Counted from the first letter of the stretch, positions 9,821-23,229 are shown. The stretch: DNA of 64,000 nt from Lanius collurio (GCA_020086605.1 JACBWW010000003.1:55957150-56021149), one strand, 5' to 3'. The notes: generated by a model not told the origin, from the letters alone. Program-made: numbers and translations.

Positions 9821-12800
9821 TACAAGAACAAAAACTTGGCAGCTGATAGGAAACATGTTTTTCTGACACCAGGCTCTCTCCACCCAGTCCAAAAGTAAGG
9901 CAACAGTCAAGCTTAAAACATGGCAGTGGTCTATCAATTTAGTACAGCCAACACTTTTGAAAGGAAAAACTTCCAGGCTTAAGTCACACAGAGTCTTTAA
10001 TGCAGCCTCTCAAACAGAGTAATTTACAGCAGGATATGCTTCCTGCCATAAAACATCCATATGCAGAAAATATTACAAACTTCCTTCAAAATCTATATTT
10101 AAATTGGGAGTGCTAATACTCTGCTGATATTGCTGGTGATATCCACTACACTTACTGACTTTTGAAGTGACCTAGAGGTTTAGATGCTTTGGCACGGCTT
10201 GCAGTTATTGTATCTGCAAGTTTTCCTCCACCACCACCTCAATGCTTCTCCAGGAGAGCCGCCAAGGCAGACACCACCTGTCCTGGTGACTCACAGCAGT
10301 GAACTGTATGCGATCTAAGGAGCATGAATCACTTAGAAGAGCAAGACCAGCATTTTCATAGAAAAGTGTATCACCTTCATCAACCTGGAAGGCTCTTTTA
10401 AAGCAGAGAGTATGGGAAGATCCACCAGGCAAAGAGCCAAGTCCCCTCTCTACAGAACCTTCCTGACAATTCTTTAATGACTGCTGCAACTGGGGACAAC
10501 TGCAGGGACAGTAATGACAGTTCTGTCCAAGAGACACAGTTCCTCTGCTCACCCACACGGACAAGTTAATGCCAGAAAGAAACAGTCTGTTCTTTTCTCA
10601 GCCAACTAGAGAGGTCTACAGCCTCTTTACAGAGAACCAAGAAAACTGTCTCCTTTGAGATGCTCTTGGCCCAATGAACAATAAAGCACTATTAATTTGA
10701 AAATACTGAACTTGCCTGGCTGTGGGAATAGAGACCTGAGCTCCAGTTTCACTCCTGGAATTCCCCATGATGAAGAAGAATGAATCCCATAATACATATG
10801 ATTTAAAATTTAGAGTAATTTGATTCTCCACAGATCACCAATGCCATACTGGTGATGTTTTGGGGAAATTTGTGGAGAGAAAATGTAATATCTTCCAGCA
10901 TGGCTTCTCTCATAAATGAATGCATAGAGGTCGTCAGTGTGATCCTGAAAGATAAGTCTGATCTTCAGAACACAGATCTCCAGAGTATCTGCTTGATTTC
11001 CTGTAGTAAATCCAAGCATTATGGGGTTGGGGGAGGAAAGAGGGAAAGGAACACTAATACAACTTCTAAGGCTATGACCTTTAAATGTTTAACTAGCAAT
11101 CTATTCTTTGCAGTCAAGACAAAGCAGCAGGCGATTAGCTTCACTACGAGTCACTATGCTCCTGTAGCACCATAATTCAATGAGACACTTTAACAGCCTT
11201 GAATTTTGTTTGGTATCTGCTTATTAGAGCCATCGTCCCCTAGCTACAATTTTGTTTTGCCTCACAAGCTAAACAGGGTCAACCCAGGTCAGTGCTGGAT
11301 TGAAGATGTCTTGTAGAAAATCCCAGATGCTCCAAAAAATCAACCTGCTGCTGGAGGAAGCACTGTGAATCTGAGAGAAGGTCTGGAGCTTGTGCCTGGA
11401 ATACAAGCTGCAAACTTTCAGCAAGCTACAACTAAGAGCCTGACCTCTCTTCTTCACTGATCTCAGGATGCATGTACTTCAGTTGCTCAGGCTATCCAAT
11501 ACCCTCCAGATACATCAGACACACCATTCCTCCTTTTCCGCTGTAACTGCTGCAAATATGCTCCTAAGGAGCTCTCTCACACCTCCAGAAATGGCTTCAA
11601 TGTGGCAATAGGAACACCTATCCATCCTCAACTTCTGCCTGATCCATTCCTCAGCTGGTGTTATGGTATCAGGAAATTGCTGGAGAAGTTAAATAAAAGT
11701 TTCCCCTGTAATACATAACACATAACTTCTTTGTCTTCCAACCACACCTGGATTTAGGAAATTATACAGGAAAGGATCTGCAAGCTCAAACCGCCTTCTT
11801 GACAAACAAAGCTTTTTCCACTTCTCCAGAGTAGTTTCTTTTTCCCCACCAGCTTGATACATCCCTCCTCCCCATAGCTGAGTCAGCAATGGCAACAGCC
11901 AACTCCCAAAACATGCACGTACCCTGCTGGCCTCTGGACCCTAAAATTGTTTCGCTTTCCCTCAGCACTTGAGTTCACCAAGCCCAGGCACAACACAGTG
12001 TACTCAAGTTGCACTCATGCTTACAGGACCAGCCCCTATTTCTGCTCAGAGTCCACAGGGTTACCAAAACACAAATATAAATTAGTGGGAAGGGTGAATA
12101 TTTCTTTCATCAACCCATGGTTGAACATGATTACCAAGAATTGAACTACACACATTATCTCCTGTTCCAAGCCTGCACCACTGGGAACACAGGGTAAGCT
12201 TTTACTTAAAAATTACCTTTGGTCACCAGTTACTGACCATAAGGCTTAGGAATTTCTTCTGGCTACAAGCTAGTAGATAAGTGCTTAACCTTACAAAACA
12301 CCTGCTCATGGGTTTTGATCCAGAAATCCTGGTTTCAAACTCCACTGCTGTGGTCTGTTCATTTGGGTTGTACAGTTGTAACAATTTAAAAAAACTCAAA
12401 TTATAAGCTTTCACAGATACCAATTCTCATTCCACAGTAGGTAGTTTGATCAAAGTCTGTTATTAAATAATCTTCCACTTCTTACACCAAGTGTTCTGCA
12501 TTTTGGAAAGGCTTATTTTTACCTTATACCTACCCTGTTGTATTTGTAAGGCTACAGTGAATATGGCATTTTTTTAAATCCAGGATTAGACTCACCAAGA
12601 CTCTTACCACCATATCACTCAGGGCTTTTGCAAGGAAAATATCTGTACCATAAGCTCCAGCATGTATGGACATAGCTTAATTAACATAAACATTTTTATC
12701 CTAGTAAAACTGCATTTTCATCAGGCAATTGCACTGCTATTCACAGAGGTGTCAAAGCAAAGTTACTGCTTAATGGACATAATATTACTGTGACACAGGG

Positions 12801-13869
12801 AAGCCTTGATGAGACTTTTGCAACACACTATTGCAAAAGAACTCCAGAACCAGTTACAGCAGGAAGATTTATGTCTGAGACATCTCTACCTATATGAATG
12901 GGAAATGTTTAGTTTTACAGGGGTAAAAATCTAACACTATGTCCTTCTAACAGAAAGTGAATCAAGAGAAAAGAAATTCATCTTACACAGCAAGAAGATA
13001 AGCTGGTAAAAAAAAAAAGGCAGGTGAAGAGTGAAGTCATGTATCAACCTCATGACTAGAAAGCAAGAAAGATGCAATCTGTTTGGCTTATACTTAAATC
13101 CAAAATCTTGTATGTCTTTCTAAGAAGGCCTTGAACTGTGTGTCTTATGTGCCCTTATAATCTTGTACTTTAGTTCACACAGTAACTGTAAAGGTGCAGT
13201 ATGTAGGTAGGCACCACGATCTTTTCTTTCAACTACTCTAAAATAGCTTTCAGTGCTTCAACCCCTCAGCACTCCTCCAAGAAAAACCTGGTGAGTCACC
13301 ACAAGCAACCAAAATGCCCACATACCTGTGACCTGTACAGAGCTGTGAAGCTCTTGTATCTATGAGATTTCATCTCCCCAACAGACTGGCCAATTCTGAG
13401 ATTGTATAAATGCCTTCAAAACTTGAACTGGTGCCTTACTGAGCTTTCTGCTGAAACAAGGCATGCCATAGGCATCACAAGTGGAGGTTTAAGGGGGAAA
13501 ATGTCTGAATAAAGCTTATGCTTGACAGCTAGGCTAGGAGAGGTCCTAAAACTTTCCATTTTAAAAGCAGTGCAATCTCTACACCACATGCCATGTCCCA
13601 GGAGCATGGGAGCAGATACATCCCTGGCCTGGCAATCTGGGCTCTGCACACTGTAACTTGAGCAGCTCCTGTCGCTGGTGGGTAAAACATAAAAATCACC
13701 ATCAGCCTGAGAACAGGCATGGGTTGTGCTCATGTATGCTCAGCACAGGGAAGATGGTCCTTCCCTTCAAGGAGCACCAGTGACTGACACTTGGTCAATT
13801 AGTTCTCTATTAACATGCATCCAGGGACCTGGTAACTAGAACATTTTTTTTTCTTCCTGATTTGATAGC
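9821..13869. other. Unique non-coding DNA, nothing recognised
   Basis: Stops are frequent in every frame. Open frames here (up to 119 codons at 10205-10564, -) have no motif I recognise. A G-rich run near 11026-11050 has only three G-runs of three or more and was not called a quadruplex. A donor-like CTG|GTGAGT at 13291 has only weak or very close acceptors. I see no mobile element or RNA gene. Confidence 0.6.
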
Positions 13870-14260
13870 AAAGACATTGAAACATGTTTTAATCTGCAAC
13901 GCAGACTGGTAAAACCAGCTGCCCAACAGACAGGCGTTATTCTCCTTGGAGGGCTTGAGAGCAGCATTACTGCCTGCTGGGTAAGTCATGTTTACAGCAG
14001 ATCCTCTGAGCTGCTCAGCCTCCTGGATGAATTTAAAAATCAGACCAGAGGGCAGATTTGCAGAGCAGTAATTAGCACAGGAGACGGTGGAGAAGCGATT
14101 GAGAAGAATAATTTAGTCTGTGTCAACATGGAGGGCTTGTCCAAACTTCTGGGTGGCTCATGGAAGAAAGGCAGGGAAGGGAGATCTGCACTCCAAAACT
14201 GCTTCCCACAGATCACCTTGAGAAGCCTTAATCAGCCTTGCAATATTTCCTCCTTCCCAT
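13870..14260. promoter_or_regulatory. Possible conserved non-coding element
   Basis: This roughly 390-bp block has higher complexity than its neighbours, few simple runs, and several homeodomain-type cores, notably TAATTAG at 14069-14075, plus AATAATTTAG near 14107. A donor-like TGG|GTAAGT at 13980 follows a short open stretch, but the acceptor before it is weak. The texture resembles vertebrate conserved non-coding elements. Conservation itself cannot be seen from one sequence, so this is an inference. Confidence 0.2.
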
Positions 14261-17200
14261 TTAGGGCTTTTAAAATTTTTTTTTAATGTTTAAAAAAATA
14301 AAAGGCCATGGGTCTCCCTGACAGGCAGCACCACCATGTTGCCACAGCGACTGTAACAGTACACGGACAGTTGGCAGGCAGAGGATTTCCTCACCACTGT
14401 ATTTCTGCTAATGAGTCAGCAAGTGCCTTAACGTAAACACGCCACCAGCTTGACCAGGCTTGTTACTGTGCAACTGCACCCCAGAGCAGAGCAGATGGAA
14501 GAGCTCCTGCTGTACCAGCTGGATTTAACCCTGCTACCCTCTAAACCACTTCCACAAAAAGCCAGCATAGGGAACTGCAGTCACCAGAACTCAGCATTCT
14601 GTTTCCATCTCGGATGGATTGCATCAGCATTGAAACAAAATAGAGAGATCATCAGAAGGTAAAAAGACATAACTATGAGCTCAAAACCAAAACTTAGGTC
14701 AGAGGAGGGCCAGGAATCACCAGGCAGCGCAGCTCCTTCAGGGTTCTCCTGATGCAAAACTGAGCCATGGCAGCAAAACTCATATGCTGCCTCTCATGCA
14801 CAGAGAGAGTAGAGAACATTTCAAACAAGCTTCTGTAGGAAGGGTTGGTTTATTTGTGCTTCTCTCCATTCTCAGGAAGTACGAATCTTTTTTCCAAGTC
14901 AGTAAGAACCTATTACTGACATTTCAGTAACAGACAAAAAGCAGTACAAATAGTGTCAATTCCAACACATACTCCTCCAGTTACTCCTAATATGTTCGTT
15001 CTCCCGGAATTAAATTTGTGAACATAGATCCCAGACTACAAATAATCACTGCACACTTAAAAGCACAGAAACTAACGAAAATTTTTATTTACCTTATGCA
15101 AATGGTTTAAGTACTCATATTCCTTAGACTTCAATATGTAAAACAACACAAGCAGACTCATACAAGAGTTAAATATGAAGTCATGGACAGATCAAGTAGG
15201 AGGTGGACAGGTCTTCTTGCCAAGGGGTAGTTACTGACTTTCTGAAAATGGCAAATGTACATTACCTCAGGAAGTAAAAAAGTGGTTCAAGAAGAGAAAT
15301 AACACCACAAGTAAAATGAGATCAAATCCAGCCCTTTCCAACTTTCAACCTGACTCTGCCCTCTCTCTCATTTTCCAAGGCATTTCCCATCTCTATAGGT
15401 GCCTGGTTGAGAGAAGTAAGTCTGACACAGCAGACAGACTGCTCCTGTTTCATAAAGGAACAGCAATTCCTGAAAAAAAAAAGCAGGGCCAAGAATAAAT
15501 CCCAGTGGTCAGAATAAATACATGAACTAAGTACAAGGCACACATAAGAAGATTTATTAGGTCTCACACTGTAACAGCACCATGAATCTTAATGGTGCCC
15601 TATTTGCCATCCATGTATGCCTTTAAATCAATGATAAAAGTTCACTTGGCACAGAACACATATCATTAAGAGTTTCACCTGCAGTGGTTTACTTCTAGCC
15701 CTTCCCAATTCACTTGTGTTAAGCCAAAAACTGGTGGAAAAAGATGGAGCAGTCCCGCAGTGCCTACAAGCTGGTGAGCACATAGGGTTGCCAAGCAATT
15801 TGGCAGGCTGAGACTGCTGTACTACAACCAGTAAGCTCAGAATGCACGTTAGACACGTGACTCAGTGAGTGATCATGGAACACTTAACAGCAGGTAATTT
15901 TACCTCCAAGGATGGACTCCTTTTTATTTGGAACCTGTGATCTGAACCCTGAAGGCATTACGGGAATGGATGCTGGTGTTGCTGTTAGAGCCAGCCTGCA
16001 AATGCTGCTGGACAAGGTGCCTTGGAGGGGAACATGGGCTGTTCCAGGCAGTCCTGTTTGTAGGTGGGCCAAAAGGGCCATCAAAGAAGTCCCCAGAGAT
16101 GATGCCATGAAGGGCAGGAATGTAAGCACTGGTGGTAAATGACCAACAGAAACAACATGGAGCAAAAGGGGCAGTGAAAGAGGGGAAGGAAGTGCCTCCA
16201 GAGTACAAAGCCACCAATGGCAGGTCTCTTTTTCCTCCTGTTCGCCACATAAAATGACAACACATCTGCCACCACAAACAGACTCCTCTAAATGGCAGGA
16301 TCACCACCTCCTCTCTTGAGGCTGTATCATACATTTACATTCAGATCTTATAACACAGAGCACATACAAGCCCTCTGGTGCTCAGTATATTCAGTACAGG
16401 GGACAGTGACCTTCTAAGGAGGTCCCATAACCATTGCCCCACATCCTTTTGTATAACCGGGTTTTCAAGACTAAATCCAGGCAGTAGCACAAGCTTGTTT
16501 GCTGTGGTCCACAAGCCTCTGTACTGCTCATCTGAACCAACACCACCACATCATTTGACTTAAAATGGTATCAACACCTTCAGTTCACAAGCAGACACTT
16601 CTGTCTAATGCTAACTTTGGTGCTGGCTTCTCTGATGGGAGCATGTTTCCTGTGCAAAAAGCATAGTAAACAAATTTATTTGCACAAGCCTTTGGAGAGC
16701 TTTGAAGGTGAAGAAATATTCAGTCACAACCAGTGTGCTCTCAATTAAAGTACAGCTAAATGGCCCTGCAGCCACACATCATCTCTTAAATCACTAATTT
16801 CCTGATACATCATTAATGTGAATACAACAAAAGAAAAGATATGAGGTCATAAAAATCCTCCCCTTTTAAACACACCTGGCATTTGCTGGTCCTACATCCC
16901 AACTGCAGAAACTTGCCTGGGATTACTGGGGAAACAAATAGATGGAAATGTTAGTTCCAAAGGCTACATATTTTTTCCATGATGAAAAGGGTCCCTCCAG
17001 GGCTGGTTCAGACACAAACTACAGGAGATGAGGAACGTCCTGGCTAATGCCCAGGGGTCTGTTCACATTCACTGCATGTTCCTTAGGACGTTCGCCTACA
17101 GTACCTCTTATTTCACAATAGGTTCTTCTGTTTGTACAAACCTCCCTCAACCTTCATTTGCTGAGGACAAACAAAACTTAATTGAACACCTCAGTGTTCC

Positions 17201-18122
17201 CAACAAGCTACAGCACAACTCTTCCTTTATTTCTCTTGTTGTACAAGAGACTTAAGGTGACCAGCTCGCATGAGCTGTCTGGGAAAACAGTGATCTGCTC
17301 TGGCATGCAGTGCAGGCTGCAGGTCTTGGAGGGACCATTTCTGCTAGAAATCTCACAATGCTCAACAGGGAGAGAGGCCTCACAGCAAGAGGCTGGAAGG
17401 CAGCAACAGGATTTTGCAGCCCTCACCACCAACAGTGGTTCTGCTGTGCATTGAGGATTATTGATTATCCTCTCCTAATCCCATGATTGAATGCTCAGGG
17501 CAAAAGAAAAAAGAAATTGTATTATATACAGATAGATAGCTATTTAAAATCATTAACAGAGATTTATATCTCTGAGCAAGTCTTCTGTTCTTTGGGAAAA
17601 CCAGACAGCTGCATAGTAAGAGACTGAATGTTACAATAAAATGAAAAAATGAGCTTCAATAAATCACTAAGCTAAAGCTTACAGTGTTTATCTGTAATGT
17701 CATGTCCTCACAATCTACAAAAGCAAATGCGTAACTTTTTGTTTTTCTTTTATCAACTGTTAAACTGTCAGGTAACTACTAAAGAAGATTTAAGCTTTTT
17801 TTTAAAGCATTGAACATCAGGGACTGCAGTTTCTTGTTATGGAAGTGATGGATACTATGGAAGTGAATGCCAATCCATATTTTGCAAAAGGAACTGGAGA
17901 TAAAATATATGCAAATAAAGTTTTGAGGGTGAGGCTGTTCACCTTCTGCTGATTCTCCAGCAGGAGATGTGCCCAAAACTTCATTAACAAGGCAGTTCTG
18001 TGAGATTATTTTTACCAATTCTGCTCCATCTTCCCTCATTTAGTCTTCTTCTGGGACACTCCATCCCTACACTTCCAAGTATATGATATATACAACCAGG
18101 TTAAGGCAGCAACAAAGCCAGT
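14261..18122. other. Unique non-coding DNA, nothing recognised
   Basis: No gene or repeat family is recognisable. The only exon-like feature is a 36-bp open segment at 15380-15415 (+) between a very pyrimidine-rich acceptor (CTCTCTCATTTTCCAAG) and a donor GAA|GTAAGT. A cluster of overlapping open frames at 15.9-16.3 kb reflects a low local stop density on both strands and shows no protein motif. Confidence 0.55.
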
Positions 18123-18620
18123 TTGAGGCTCCTCTGCAATGAGGTAAAGTCCTGGGAGCTGTGGCACTCCTGCCACTGGAGGGGACGACAGGCAGAAAGC
18201 CTGGAAGAAGGCAGACTCATTTCAAGAGCAGAAGGAGCTTTTCAGGGTCAGCAGTCGCTTTCCTACCCCCTCTCTTGCACACAGCACTGTTCCTCCCCCA
18301 GCCAGCCTTGCTCTTCCTCCCCAGCCCCAGCAGAGCTGGGGAGATGGGAGGCACAAAGGGTGGAGGAGGAAAAGGATGGCCCTGCAGACATCCCTCTGGG
18401 ACACCAGCTGATGGCAGATGCAGACAGCTGTGTCCCAATGTCCTCCCCAACAGGCTGGGGCAGGTGCACAGAGAGGGGCAGCTGCAGCCCAAGGGGACGT
18501 GTGGCCATGTCCCCAAGACTCAGTAGTGACCAAGACAAGGGGCAGCCAGTGTTGCATCAAGAGCAATGTGTCTGCATGATCTCTCTGTTAAAAGCTCAGC
18601 TCTTCCCACTCGGGGTACTT
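18123..18620. other. GC-rich, CpG-poor block, unassigned
   Basis: Base composition rises clearly above the flanks, and several frames on both strands stay open for 90-167 codons simply because AT-rich stop codons are rare. CpG is still scarce, so it is not a CpG island. A pyrimidine-rich tract with an acceptor-like CCCCAGCCCCAGCAG lies near 18316-18333 (+), and another acceptor-like tract occurs on the opposite strand near 18333-18370. No matching strong donors and no protein motifs were found. Confidence 0.5.
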
Positions 18621-20393
18621 CCATAAACACTGCTGACATTTTCTAGCCTTGCACTCTCAATTTACAGGCACAGACACTTCACCTCTCCCTCTGAAGTTCT
18701 ACTACAGCCACCAGCACAGAGGAAGGAGAAATCAGTCTCAGGTATTTTAGGGATCCAAATAATTACATGAAATCTTGTTTTCATTTTTTAGAAGAAGAAT
18801 AGAGCAGTAAAGCTCTCTACTCCCTCAGGCTTGACATTCAAAAATTAGCATTTGTTTGCTTCACAGAACAGGACCTGCTCTATCCAATTTAGACACAATC
18901 CGTTAATCTAGAAACAAAAGCAAAAAATACTGAAATTATGACTAAGGGGGATTTCAAGAAGTCTACACTTTGTTGTTTTTCTATGAGATATTAAAAATAG
19001 GGTCTTACATTCATTCTTCTGTATTTCCTGCTGGCACAAACACAAAACTCAAAGCTGCTCTGCTGCTTTTGTCTGCTGCTGCTGATGTACAGTGTAACTG
19101 TGTGTTCAATCCAGCCTGGGAGGGCTGCTCTTTAAACACTAATTTGAAGCATGATTTCTAAAATCTTGATTATATGAATCCATGAGCAAATCTCTCAACT
19201 CCTCTTGCAAACCCTCAAATTACTGCTATGCTCAAGTCCTTGAAGTCCACCAAATTAACAAGCTCCAGCCCACAGGACTAAGGTTCACAGAAGTTCAACC
19301 CCAGCTTATGTAAGAGACAGAATTGGTGTGTTTGCCTTTAAAAAAACCCACCAAGATAAATACTAGGGTCAGCAAACATGCTGTGCAATATTTAACAAGA
19401 AAAAGCTGTGACCTTAACAGGATTTGCAGCCTAAAACTGTTCCTGAAGGCAACAAACATGACATGATCATTCTGACAGCTGTGACAAATTAGGTTTCATT
19501 TGCCTGAGAGCCAGCCCTGTTCATTTAACTGCAATTATGGGGACATCATGATCCCCATGCTGGGGAATGCACCCAGCCAGACAGCGGAACAAAGCATCTT
19601 CTACACATCAACCTCTTCAAATGCTTCTTCTGTAACAACACCAAGTCTTCAAAAACAAACTTGTTAACATGCACCAGTAGCTACTCCAGGTGTTTATCGT
19701 GGTCCCTCAGCTCTTTTTCAACTGGTGGAACAACAAAATCTGCTCCAGATGCATTAAATTCTGCATCCCTTCCCTACATGCCTGGTTGTCAAATGCAGTG
19801 CTTGCAGAAGAACATGCTATTTATAGTTATTTACTGTCTGGTCCAATCGAGGAGATATGAAAATTGTCTCATCCAGGCTGAAATGCTATTTTGAAAGACT
19901 AAAAATATAAATTAAATAATTTTTATTTTTGGTAACTTGTCTTTATGCCTGAGAACATATCTGGACCTTGTGATCTTAAGAGCAAAATACTGCATACTTA
20001 CCTATAATTTCATAAAAACCCTTTCCTTATCTGCTTATACTTCAGCTCCACCAAAGAAGAAAGCTTCAATCTGTTATAGATGCACCATTTCAAAATATTT
20101 AGTCCATAAGTTAATTCAAACAAAAAAAAACCCCAACACCTCTGGGATGTGTCCATCAGCTTCCTTGAGAATTCCTAGATAACACATCCACAGCAAGTCT
20201 AATCCATTTAGACTCAGAAAACATCATTTACCTTTTCACTAAGACAACATTTTTTTATTCCCAAGCAGGACTTTACAAGCCTATGCATTCGGTAGGCAGG
20301 AATGCAGGAGCCCTGGTCCCTCTGTCTGTCCATCTGCTGTTGAAGCACCAGCTGCCAACAGTAACAGGTGTTTTCTGGTTTTCTTCTCAAGAG
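18621..20393. other. Unique non-coding DNA, nothing recognised
   Basis: This is AT-rich sequence with short open frames only. A strong minus-strand donor (TATAG|GTAAGT at 20002/20001) has only a poor GAG acceptor upstream, with stops in all frames between, so it was not called. Confidence 0.55.
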
Positions 20394-20534
20394 AAAGTCC
20401 GAGACGCTATCTCCAGTGGAATGCAAAACACCAGCGAGGCACGGAGGGCCCGGCACGGAGCCGCATTCCTCCCGGAGCACACAGGCAACACCACCTCCAC
20501 TGCAGCGCCACTATCTCGGATGCTTTCCTGGGGA
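20394..20534 (+). other. Possible exon, 141 bp, CpG-rich, unrecognised
   Basis: This is the most exon-like segment by composition: ten CpGs lie between 20400 and 20518 in DNA that is otherwise CpG-poor. A long pyrimidine tract (TTCTGGTTTTCTTCTCAAG) precedes it, with two adjacent AGs allowing starts at 20392 or 20394. A donor GGGGA|GTGAGC follows at 20535. From 20394 it holds 47 open codons in phase 0, within an 86-codon frame. The peptide is Ser/Thr/Arg-rich (for example MQNTSEARRARHG) with no domain I know. It could be a coding exon, a non-coding RNA exon or simply a CpG-retaining regulatory patch. Confidence 0.22.
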
Positions 20535-21842
20535 GTGAGCTGAGTTTGGGTATATGCACTCAAAACATTCGGCCAAATCATCACCTCATGACCACCTTTT
20601 TTTGCAAGGAAAAGCTTGCTTATCAACAGCTGTGGAGCTGTACATTTGCACAGTACAACACTGAGTAACAGGACACAGTTGGCTGTTAGTTCATCGAGGC
20701 TGAAGGCTCTGCCCTGGCAGTACCTAGCTTCTATTCAATGTTTCTGTGCAGGGAAAACTTTCAGAATTTATTTTCAGTAACAATTTGTTTTCTTTTCAAA
20801 GTCTTCAGTATGGCAATTGAGCAAAAATTTCTGAAAATAAGATAATGCAGGAGAAAAATGAAAACAGCACAATTAAGAAAAACAAGTGGTGAAGATGAGG
20901 AAAAACGTGGAAATAGATTTGTGATAAAAAACTGCAGAATAACCCATGACCAAAGCAAACAGCCATGCAACATGCCACCAGCATCTTCTGACAAATACTT
21001 AGTAGTGTGGCATCACACAATGTAACGCACATTTCAAATGATATCAAGTTTTCTTATCTTCAAAGTCTCGTAAATGCATTACTCACTCTGTGAAGTCCTA
21101 CATATTTACAGTGAATTAAGATAAATGTGGGCTTAAATAACTGTAAGATTCCATCTTAGACTGCATGTAGGAGTGATTTTTCTCGTCCTGTTGTACACCG
21201 CATTTTTAGACAGCAGTTTTCTCATGGTAGAGACAGACAACAGCACCTAACATACTCCAAATGAGAATGTGAAACAAGCTATAAAGCAGCCACCCAAAAT
21301 CTAGTCATGCTGCTCATGTTTACAATGTAAAAAGTTATGTTTATACTGCTAAACACAGCTTTTGAAAAGGTTATTTCCCTCCTCCTCTGCAAACAGAAAA
21401 GGTTAACTTCATCATCTGCTGCACACACGTCAAACTATCACGCAAAGGAGCTGCAGAGCACAGCCTCATGTTCCCCTGCACCAAAACACCTCTCAGAGGA
21501 TCCCAGAAAAACGCCCAGAAAACCATCCTAGTGTTATACTGACCTGCCTCACACTCCACTCCCACAGCCTGCTTCCTTAGTAGACTCAATTTTAACACCA
21601 AGCCTCCAAGCTACAGTTTATAGACAACTCCTCAGACCAGTGATTTCAGAGGTAAAACCCAGCTTACCTTTTTGTTTAGTGAAGTCATTAAAAGTGAAGT
21701 GACAGGAGAATTCATTCCTCTGCCTGCTTTCAGATTAACTCCACTGACATAGCAAAATCACAAAAATGTAGTTATTCAGTCATAAATGAGTGCTATACTG
21801 TTGAGAGCTGTGTCCAGCTCAGCTTTACCCTAATTCCTTGAA
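20535..21842. other. Unique non-coding DNA, nothing recognised
   Basis: AT-rich sequence without recognisable genes or repeats. A strong minus-strand donor (AAAAAG|GTAAGC at 21668/21667) lacks a convincing acceptor within a normal exon distance. Confidence 0.55.
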
Positions 21843-21919
21843 TTATATATATATTATTATTACTATTATTGTGATTATTACTATTGTTGTTATTATTATT
21901 ACTATTATTATTATTATTG
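21843..21919. repeat. (TA)n/(ATT)n imperfect microsatellite
   Basis: A short TA run leads into about 70 bases of imperfect ATT/TTA triplets interrupted by ACT and GTT variants. It is an old, interrupted triplet repeat. The leucine run it would encode on the plus strand has no significance. Confidence 0.95.
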
Positions 21920-23229
21920 ATAGCACAGGGACATCAGCACTATAACAGTAAATACAGCAGCACTCACAAGCTCAACTGCTGCCTGCGAGGTGTATCAGCA
22001 AAGTTCAGAACAACTATTTCATCCAAGGGCAGGCAAGAAAGCTGGTCAAAATATACGAGGTCATTTCAGCAAAGCCCAAAGATGTAGCAGCCACAGCTCC
22101 TTTGACAGTTGCCTGGGAACACTCTGTTATCTTTTATTCATTTATATTATTTTTAACACTTAACCCAGGTCTCACCAAGGGTTCACTCCAAAGTGAGATC
22201 AGCATTTTCAGTCATTGGGGGCATCTGTTTGTTTACTACAGATTTTCTGGAAACAACTGAGTTCTGCTGAAAAGAGCACAGAATACAAGGGCTTTCCAAG
22301 GACAGATTCTGGAAAGGGCTGTTTGCTCCTTCCAGCCTCAGTTTTGTGTTACATCGAGCCCTTTGTCAGGATGTTTCTCAACAAGCACCTCTTAGGACTG
22401 CTACCTTTCGTCAGCATCCAGCCAGCCATTCAGTGCATGCCATGAAGACATGAGCTGCACAGATTCTGTGAGCTAAAAATACCAGTTAATGGGAAGCTAC
22501 TGCAACATTAAAAGCATTTTTTTTCTTAAAAAAAATCAAGTTTATTCCCTTGTCAATAAAAACAAGACAAACTTAGAATTCAATAGGAACTTGATTTACC
22601 ACTAGGTTTTCCAAATGAAAGAAATAAAAAGTTCAATTATTTATTTCCGGAGAGAGATCTTCCCTTGTCCCACTTCCTCACTTAAAAAGAAAACATAACC
22701 AGTGTCCACACAGAAAACACCCTAAAGCCCTCTGGGCATGTTTTGAAGAAGCTATTTAGAGGAAGGAACACGGGCATTCTCTATCCTTCTATTAATAATG
22801 AGGCTCCACCATCCCCAGGAGCTAAAGTAGAATGAAAATGGGTCACATATCTAATTAGCACTACTGAAGCGTGAAGCCTAAACATCCCTGAAATGTAACA
22901 GATTTCTTTTTTTTTAATAACTTCAGATTCATTAGAATATCCCAGAGTCACCTATATCAGAAGCCAAAAGCTTTAAAAAAGGGTACCATAAAGCAGGCAC
23001 ATACCAGGCATCATGCTGCTTTACTGCTCAGGGAGACAGAGCTTTAGACAAAATCTAATCTATTAACTAAAAAAATGAAGCAGTCAGTTGGTCCAGCACA
23101 GCCTGTTCTTTAATCACTTTTTATTGTAAAAAAACCCCAAACAAAACAAACACAATCCTCTTGACTACAAAAACTATGCAGAACCACCTGCATGGATGTG
23201 GATGAAGCACATTGAAGGAGAGCAGCTTC
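21920..23229. other. Unique non-coding DNA, nothing recognised
   Basis: AT-rich sequence with homopolymer runs (A/T-rich near 22520-22545 and 22903-22917). No gene, RNA or repeat family is recognisable. Confidence 0.55.

Noticed and set aside
10154..10313. Minus-strand exon between CATGCTCCTTAG and TCA|GTAAGT
   Set aside because: Stops interrupt the frames I translated (two of three). The third is closed by the stop that ends the 119-codon frame.
11026..11050. Possible G-quadruplex
   Set aside because: Only three G-runs of three or more are present, so a standard three-tetrad structure is not supported.
15093..15241. Minus-strand 149-bp segment between CATTTTCAG and AAG|GTAAAT
   Set aside because: Stops occur in all three frames, so it cannot be a coding exon.
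18123..18626. 167-codon plus-strand open frame as a gene
   Set aside because: Several frames on both strands are open here because GC-rich sequence lacks stop codons. No protein motif is seen.
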